Shown here one piece after another: positions 41,597 to 45,269 of a stretch of DNA of 45,269 nt (positions within the stretch are counted from its first letter, which is position 1; every line of letters starts with the position of its first letter). Source of the DNA: an uncultured Lachnospiraceae bacterium (lineage in GTDB: Bacteria > Bacillota > Clostridia > Lachnospirales > Lachnospiraceae); contig CAMNOU010000019.1 of the NCBI GenBank assembly GCA_946546945.1, positions 1-45,269 on the forward strand, in the 5' to 3' direction. The notes below the pieces were generated by a model. It made no database searches and had not been told where the DNA came from. It saw only the letters and a program-made list of their open reading frames with translations. Made by a program: the position numbers and the translations under genes.

Positions 41597-42046
41597 ATGA
41601 GAGCGCCATTTCAGATTTTAGCAATACCATATAGGAAACAACAGGAATATCAATTTTGCGTTTTCCATCGAGCAGATATTGACCAGTATCAGTTTGTTGC
41701 TGGGGGTAGTGAGAATGACGAACAAGCTATAGATGCAGCCATTCGTGAAGTCAGAGAAGAGACTGGTGTAGAAGCAGTGTCTATCATTCCGCTCACATCA
41801 ATGGCATATATTCCTGCAAATGTAATCTCTGAAAAACACAGAAAGTTCTGGAGTAAAGATACCTTTGTGATTCCTGAATATGCGTTTGGCTTTGAATGTG
41901 ATACAGATATCAGGCTCTCTGATGAACACATTGGATATGAGTGGCTGGGTTACAATGAAGCCATGTCAAGATTGACATGGGATTCCAACAAAACGGCATT
42001 ATATGAATTGAATTGCCGGTTACTTTTAGATGGCAAATGCATTTAA
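41597..42046 (+). CDS. NUDIX hydrolase
   Basis: A 149-residue NUDIX protein with the box GGSENDEQAIDAAIREVREETGV (about 37-59, landmarks GGSENDEQAIDAAI and REVREETGV). The start RAPFQILAIPYRK and the late HIGYEWLGYNEAMSRLTWDSNK resemble NudB-type dATP/dihydroneopterin-triphosphate pyrophosphohydrolases. GTGAGGACAG lies before the ATG. It is the second NUDIX gene in the array and differs clearly from the first. Confidence 0.9.
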   Translation: MRAPFQILAIPYRKQQEYQFCVFHRADIDQYQFVAGGSENDEQAIDAAIREVREETGVEAVSIIPLTSMAYIPANVISEKHRKFWSKDTFVIPEYAFGFECDTDIRLSDEHIGYEWLGYNEAMSRLTWDSNKTALYELNCRLLLDGKCI

Positions 42047-42237
42047 TTGGATGTGTCAGTAAATGAAAAAGCGTTTAATTTTCGATATATAATGACATCA
42101 CCAAAGATAACTGGTATACAAGCGAAACATGAATAGATTACGTTCTAGGTGAATTGGCTCGGTGTGGTAATTAATTTGTCGGAGAAATAAAGCGATTTAT
42201 TTTGTAACCAATATGATAATCAGATGAGGGGATAATT
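42047..42237 (+). other. intergenic stretch with no recognised gene
   Basis: About 190 AT-rich bases between the NUDIX and glycosyltransferase genes. Short open pieces such as VLGELARCGN are visible but no gene or repeat can be supported. It may hold remains of another lost cassette. Confidence 0.4.
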
Positions 42238-43173
42238 ATGATCAGAATTGATCGGCATTCTGCAAATAAAATAGAGGCTGTTGTGACCAGTTACAATCAG
42301 GGAAAAATGATTCTGGATGCAGTTCATTCGCTGTGCAGTCAGACCATCTTGCCGACAAAAATAATAATTGTTGATGATGGTTCCACAGAGGAACAATCCC
42401 TGCAAGTTCTGGAGACTATTGAGTCAGACGCCGGGATTCCTGTTCCTGTTACGATAATACGGCAGATAAATCAAGGCGTTTCTGCTGCACGAAATACAGG
42501 GATTGCGCATGCACAGACGCCACTTGTACTTGTGCTGGATGGAGATGACCGGGTAGAGCCTTTATACATAGAACGCGTCTGTCAATTGTTAGATGATGAT
42601 CCTGCCATGGTTGCGGCATCTTCATGGATGCACACATTCGGAGTACTGGAATCTGTGGTTCGTCCAGGTGGCGGAGATATTGTTCCATTTCTTGTCCGCA
42701 ATTGCTGTCCTGCAACACATATCCTAAGACGAGATATCTGGGAAACATCAGGTGGATACGATGAATCTATGCGTTCCGGATTTGAAGATTGGGATTTTTT
42801 TCTGAGATTGCTGGAAACGGCATCTGACACACAAATCGGAATCGTTCCGGAAGCATTGATCGCTTATCGCACAGCACCTGCTTCATCTAATATAAAGAGT
42901 ATGTCAAAGCGTCTGGAACTCATTCGATATATGATTCGGAGGCATAAAAAGTCTTATCAGAAATATATGGAAGAAGCGTTTATTGGATTGGAAGCGTTGT
43001 CTATGGCAAGACTCAATGGATGGGAAACGGAAATAACGCATGTATTATCTTCAAAACAGAATCTGAGCCGGGAATCAGATGATTTTCTGATGAGTCCGTC
43101 ATACGGGGACGGAGGGATGGCAGCGGCCGTTCGAATCATGTCCGCTGTAAACAGTAATAAAAAACATTTTTAA
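42238..43173 (+). CDS. glycosyltransferase family 2 protein
   Basis: A 311-residue GT-A fold transferase. The nucleotide-sugar-binding N-terminus reads IEAVVTSYNQGKMILDAV with KIIIVDDGST. The DxD-like motif is VLDGDD (LVLVLDGDDRVEP), and the catalytic-base region is GFEDWDFFLRLL, matching the family's 'ED.D...R'. No membrane segment is present. The acceptor is unknown and no polysaccharide cluster surrounds it, so it is another stand-alone gene in the array. AGATGAGGGG precedes the ATG. Confidence 0.92.
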   Translation: MIRIDRHSANKIEAVVTSYNQGKMILDAVHSLCSQTILPTKIIIVDDGSTEEQSLQVLETIESDAGIPVPVTIIRQINQGVSAARNTGIAHAQTPLVLVLDGDDRVEPLYIERVCQLLDDDPAMVAASSWMHTFGVLESVVRPGGGDIVPFLVRNCCPATHILRRDIWETSGGYDESMRSGFEDWDFFLRLLETASDTQIGIVPEALIAYRTAPASSNIKSMSKRLELIRYMIRRHKKSYQKYMEEAFIGLEALSMARLNGWETEITHVLSSKQNLSRESDDFLMSPSYGDGGMAAAVRIMSAVNSNKKHF

Positions 43174-43208
43174 AAATTTTGCGAAAGACAATACTTGAGG
43201 AGGCGCTA

Positions 43209-43784
43209 ATGCTGAGAGAATGTTCATCAAATGAATTTGATAAATATATTGATTTCATCTATGATCTTGCTACAGATCTGACAAAATCAGGATACCCCAC
43301 GTATTGCGATGGAATAAAAACCAGAGAGATGTTCATTGAGCGTTCATCTAAGGCGTTCACGAGAGATACGGAGCAAATCCTTCTTTTTGAGTATGACGGT
43401 GTGGTTCAGGGATGGATACACTATTACTGGATTTCGGAAGATAATTATTTGTCAACATGCAGTTTCAATATCAACATCGCTATGAGACAAGCACTAAAGG
43501 AGTTTATAGAATTCGCGTACGAACGATTTCGTGGGTATGATTTATATTTTGGATTCCCGGCAGCAAATAAGGATGCGATAGAATATCTTTCCGGCCATGG
43601 TTTTGAATGTATCGAGGAAGACTACAACAATGTTGCATTTCCTGAAACGTTTGATATAACACAAAAGGTACAAAGCATGGTGCGAATTATATGCCGCAGC
43701 CGGATCGGTTCAACATCCAAGAGAGATCTCAGACAGAATCTATGCAGGGGGAGTGGCTGCGGCGATCGAATCTGTAACAGGTAG
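43209..43784 (+). CDS. GNAT family acetyltransferase with out-of-frame tail
   Basis: A 191-codon frame starting at ATG 43,209 after TGAGGAGG. Residues 1-150 look like a GNAT domain (LRECSSNEFDKYIDFIYDLA, then FGFPAANKDAIEYLSGHGFEC). The classical acetyl-CoA loop is not obvious, so the family call is moderate. After about residue 158 the frame runs, out of phase, through DNA that in another frame encodes the first part of the cytidine deaminase. The last 33 residues (basic, Cys/Arg-rich) are therefore unlikely to be original. An indel near 43,680 seems to have removed this gene's stop and the next gene's start. Confidence 0.7.
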   Translation: MLRECSSNEFDKYIDFIYDLATDLTKSGYPTYCDGIKTREMFIERSSKAFTRDTEQILLFEYDGVVQGWIHYYWISEDNYLSTCSFNINIAMRQALKEFIEFAYERFRGYDLYFGFPAANKDAIEYLSGHGFECIEEDYNNVAFPETFDITQKVQSMVRIICRSRIGSTSKRDLRQNLCRGSGCGDRICNR

Positions 43785-44058
43785 GATTTATACTGGTGTA
43801 TGCGTTGATACATCGTGCTCTCTGGGTATATGTGCAGAAAGAAATGCCATGTTTCATATGATAACGAATGGCGAGAACGAGATCAGACGTGTGTTGGCGA
43901 TTATGCCGGATGGAAAAACAGGTGCACCTTGTGGAGCATGTCGGGAATTTATGGCACAGTTAATGCCGGGGCGTTATCAGAATGTGGAAATTATGATGGA
44001 CTACGAATGCGGGAAAATTTTAACACTTGGAGAATTGACACCGGAGTGGTGGCTATAA
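43753..44058 (+). pseudogene. cytidine deaminase, N-terminus lost
   Basis: The frame encodes both zinc motifs of cytidine deaminases: CAERNAMF (ligand Cys plus catalytic Glu) and PCGACREF. Upstream in the same frame, WCELYAAAGSVQHPREISDR and IYAGGVAAAIES complete the normal N-terminus back to about 43,677. The frame there meets a stop (TAA) with no start codon. The only usable start is the GTG at 43,753, with no spaced ribosome site, giving a protein about 25 residues short. It may be inactive or weakly made. It would deaminate cytidine or a related compound such as blasticidin S if intact. Confidence 0.75.
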
Positions 44059-44172
44059 ACTTTTCTAAATAAATAGATAAGTGGTGGTGATTCCAAGTGA
44101 GTATTTTTTACATATGTTTTGATTTGATTATGGCAGTACCTTTTTTTCTTGGCATTGTGATAGATTTAAGTT

Positions 44173-44447
44173 ATGGAAGAGACGAATGAAATCGTTTTGT
44201 TTAAAACGGAAGATAAAGAAATTACAAGGAAAAATTAGATAATTGAACAGTCGCAAAATTTGCGACTGTTCAAAACGCAGGGGATAGGAAAGTAGAAAGA
44301 CACATAGAATATGATAGTCTGGATATGATTATTTCTGTTGGTTACCGTGTAAAGTCACAAAGAGGTGTTGAATTCAGACGATGGGCAAATGCTGTTTTAA
44401 AGGATTATATTCTTAAAGGGTATGCGGTTAATAATCAGCGTTGGTAA
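44173..44447 (+). pseudogene. RhuM family gene with internal deletion
   Basis: The ATG at 44,173 begins METTNEIVLFKTED-like sequence (exactly MEETNEIVLFKTEDKEI), the typical RhuM start. The C-terminal part, from GTA 44,292 to the TAA at 44,447, reads RHIEYDSLDMIISVGYRVKS and continues EFRRWANAVLKDYILKGYAV, the RhuM core motif. The middle (HTH region) is missing, and the frames differ. RhuM proteins are found on mobile DNA and have unclear function. A perfect 31-bp palindrome lies within the relic at 44,243-44,273. Confidence 0.75.
44243..44273. repeat. perfect 31-bp palindrome within the RhuM relic
   Basis: TTGAACAGTCGCAAA (44,243-44,257), one A, then TTTGCGACTGTTCAA (44,259-44,273). Both arms match over all 15 bp. 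There is no U-run on the + strand. Confidence 0.9.
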
Positions 44448-44464
44448 TGAATATTATCGCATTC

Positions 44465-44690
44465 AAATCTCGCTCGCGAGACTTGGCGCGGGGTGTTAGA
44501 CGTCCGGGGGACGTCTGTTCAGCACCGACCGTAGCGGAGCGAAGATCGGGTCAGCGTCAGCTGACATCTTCCAAACCGAATCCCTGCGCATCCTCGCGGA
44601 GCGTTTATCTCAGTGGGAGATTGGACCCCACTGAGACGAGCTTGTCATTACCCGCCACTTAAGAAGTGGGGCCTCTCACGCTGAGGTGAA
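44465..44690 (+). ncRNA. GC-rich hairpin series; candidate IS200/IS605-type omega-RNA relic or other structured RNA
   Basis: In an AT-rich setting, this stretch has successive stems: TCTCGC/GCGAGA, AGACGTCC/GGACGTCT (8 bp), a GTCAGC/GCTGAC stem, TCTCAGTGGG/CCCACTGAGA (10 bp, near 44,609-44,638) and CCACTT/AAGTGG near the end. The last, followed by GGGG, resembles the terminal hairpin of TnpB-associated RNAs. No tnpB or tnpA is present. A short open frame across it (44,441-44,662) has no coding character. Assignment is tentative. Confidence 0.4.
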
Positions 44691-44717
44691 AAGTCATATT
44701 TGCAGGAGGAAAACAAC

Positions 44718-45197
44718 TTGCTTGAATTCCATAAAACGACAGAAGATGAGAAGTATATTATTTGTGATTGGAAATATGATGGTGATTATGCTATCTATAA
44801 TAATCCCTCATATGAAGAGCAGATAAAAAACCATCAAGGATTCGCAAATCCCAGGAACAACTTCTACTCATTTTTGGATGGGACAAAACTAATTGGTTAT
44901 ATAAATCTGATTGAAGAAGATTCGGGAGTTTTCTTTGGGATAGGGGTTAATCCCGTTTTCTGTGATCAGGGATATGGACAAAGGATAAGTAAATCTGCTT
45001 GCAAGTTATCACATCAACTGTACCCCGGGAAACCTATCTATCTTGAAGTCCGAACATGGAACACAAGAGCTGTTAAATGTTATGAAAAAGCTGGTTTTCG
45101 TATTATTGGTGATCCTATAAAACGGACAACACCCATTGGTGAAGGAATGTTTTTTCATATGGCAGAAGATTGTTTTTTGACTTGTCGGGATAGATAA
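44718..45197 (+). CDS. GNAT family N-acetyltransferase
   Basis: A 159-residue acetyltransferase. Motif A is GIGVNPVFCDQGYGQRISKS (loop Q-G-Y-G-Q-R) and the last part is LEVRTWNTRAVKCYEKAGF followed by RIIGDPI, the standard GNAT ending. The start is the TTG at 44,718, eight bases after AGGAGGA; the product then begins LLEFHKTTEDEKYII. An earlier TTG at 44,700 lies ahead of that site. A diverged copy of its 3' end lies at 41,448-41,580. The substrate is unknown. Confidence 0.88.
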   Translation: MLEFHKTTEDEKYIICDWKYDGDYAIYNNPSYEEQIKNHQGFANPRNNFYSFLDGTKLIGYINLIEEDSGVFFGIGVNPVFCDQGYGQRISKSACKLSHQLYPGKPIYLEVRTWNTRAVKCYEKAGFRIIGDPIKRTTPIGEGMFFHMAEDCFLTCRDR

Positions 45198-45269
45198 TAG
45201 ACCGGAAAAACGGTATGGTAGTGTCAAATGAATTATGAAAAAGTCGAGTCAAAAAATTAGGCTCAAATG

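Noticed and set aside
44097-44189. short hydrophobic GTG-started frame of about 30 codons
   Set aside because: It ends inside the start of the RhuM relic, its ribosome site is poorly placed, and no family is recognisable. A small membrane peptide is possible but unsupported.
44441-44662. 73-codon frame across the hairpin-rich island
   Set aside because: The DNA is a series of inverted repeats, which explains the open frame. The residue pattern is not protein-like.
36614-45197. integron-type cassette array with attC sites
   Set aside because: Gene spacings were read for a common inverted or direct repeat at each joint and none was found. No integron integrase is present.
1-45269. CRISPR array or tRNA/rRNA genes
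   Set aside because: No series of regularly spaced repeats and no tRNA- or rRNA-like sequence was seen on either strand.

Overview
The window looks like chromosomal DNA of an anaerobic, spore-forming Firmicute, most likely a gut Lachnospiraceae or related Clostridia. The main reasons are a SpoIIID gene, strong AGGAGG-type ribosome sites, two GH94 phosphorylases served by a CUT1 sugar ABC transporter, a C-glycoside deglycosidase-type gene pair, and a Clostridia-style mobilizable element. No rRNA, tRNA or CRISPR array was seen.

Region 1 (1-22.9 kb) is ordinary core and metabolic DNA. It holds a cut-off RelB/DinJ antitoxin, a hypothetical gene, an MFS transporter, a small transaldolase, spoIIID, two VOC proteins and full-length guaA. 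A carbohydrate block follows (6.0-15.2 kb): two GH94 phosphorylases flank an AraC regulator and a lipoprotein plus two-permease ABC importer. A + strand block (15.5-20.7 kb) encodes an amidohydrolase, a small siroheme/Fe-S protein, a flavodoxin, a TIM-barrel/DUF6379 pair that matches the two subunits of C-glycoside deglycosidases, a histidine phosphatase and an EamA transporter. A membrane XRE regulator and a second guaA that lacks the glutaminase domain close the region.

Region 2 (22,923-36,367) is an integrative mobilizable element of about 13.4 kb, inserted at the last codons of the second guaA. A perfect 15-bp direct repeat marks both ends, TGATAACA repeats lie just inside each end, and the displaced guaA terminator lies just outside the right end. 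The backbone has a divergent XRE repressor with operator repeats, xis, a tyrosine integrase, a relaxosome RHH protein, a RepA-like ATPase, an iteron-rich inverted repeat, MobC and a MOB-P relaxase. No type IV secretion genes are present, so transfer would need a helper. The cargo is a RiPP operon: a 41-residue precursor with five cysteines in perfect CX2C spacing, a radical SAM/SPASM maturase with a PqqD-like domain, a three-gene ABC exporter and a NarL-type two-component system. The layout and peptide resemble thurincin H-type sactipeptides, but with one cysteine more. This is the most interesting system in the window. A decayed second ABC transporter lies between the cargo and attR.

Region 3 (36.4-45.3 kb) is an accessory array, all on the + strand. 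It carries small stand-alone enzymes: GNAT acetyltransferases, GrpB, MazG-like, a two-lobed retropepsin-like protein, two NUDIX hydrolases, a ParB-like protein, a GT2 glycosyltransferase and a cytidine deaminase. At least six broken genes are mixed in (GNAT pieces, a nucleoside phosphorylase, RhuM, an N-truncated deaminase), together with a GC-rich run of hairpins that may be an IS200/IS605-type structured RNA relic. It looks like a site of repeated gene gain and decay next to the guaA integration hotspot.
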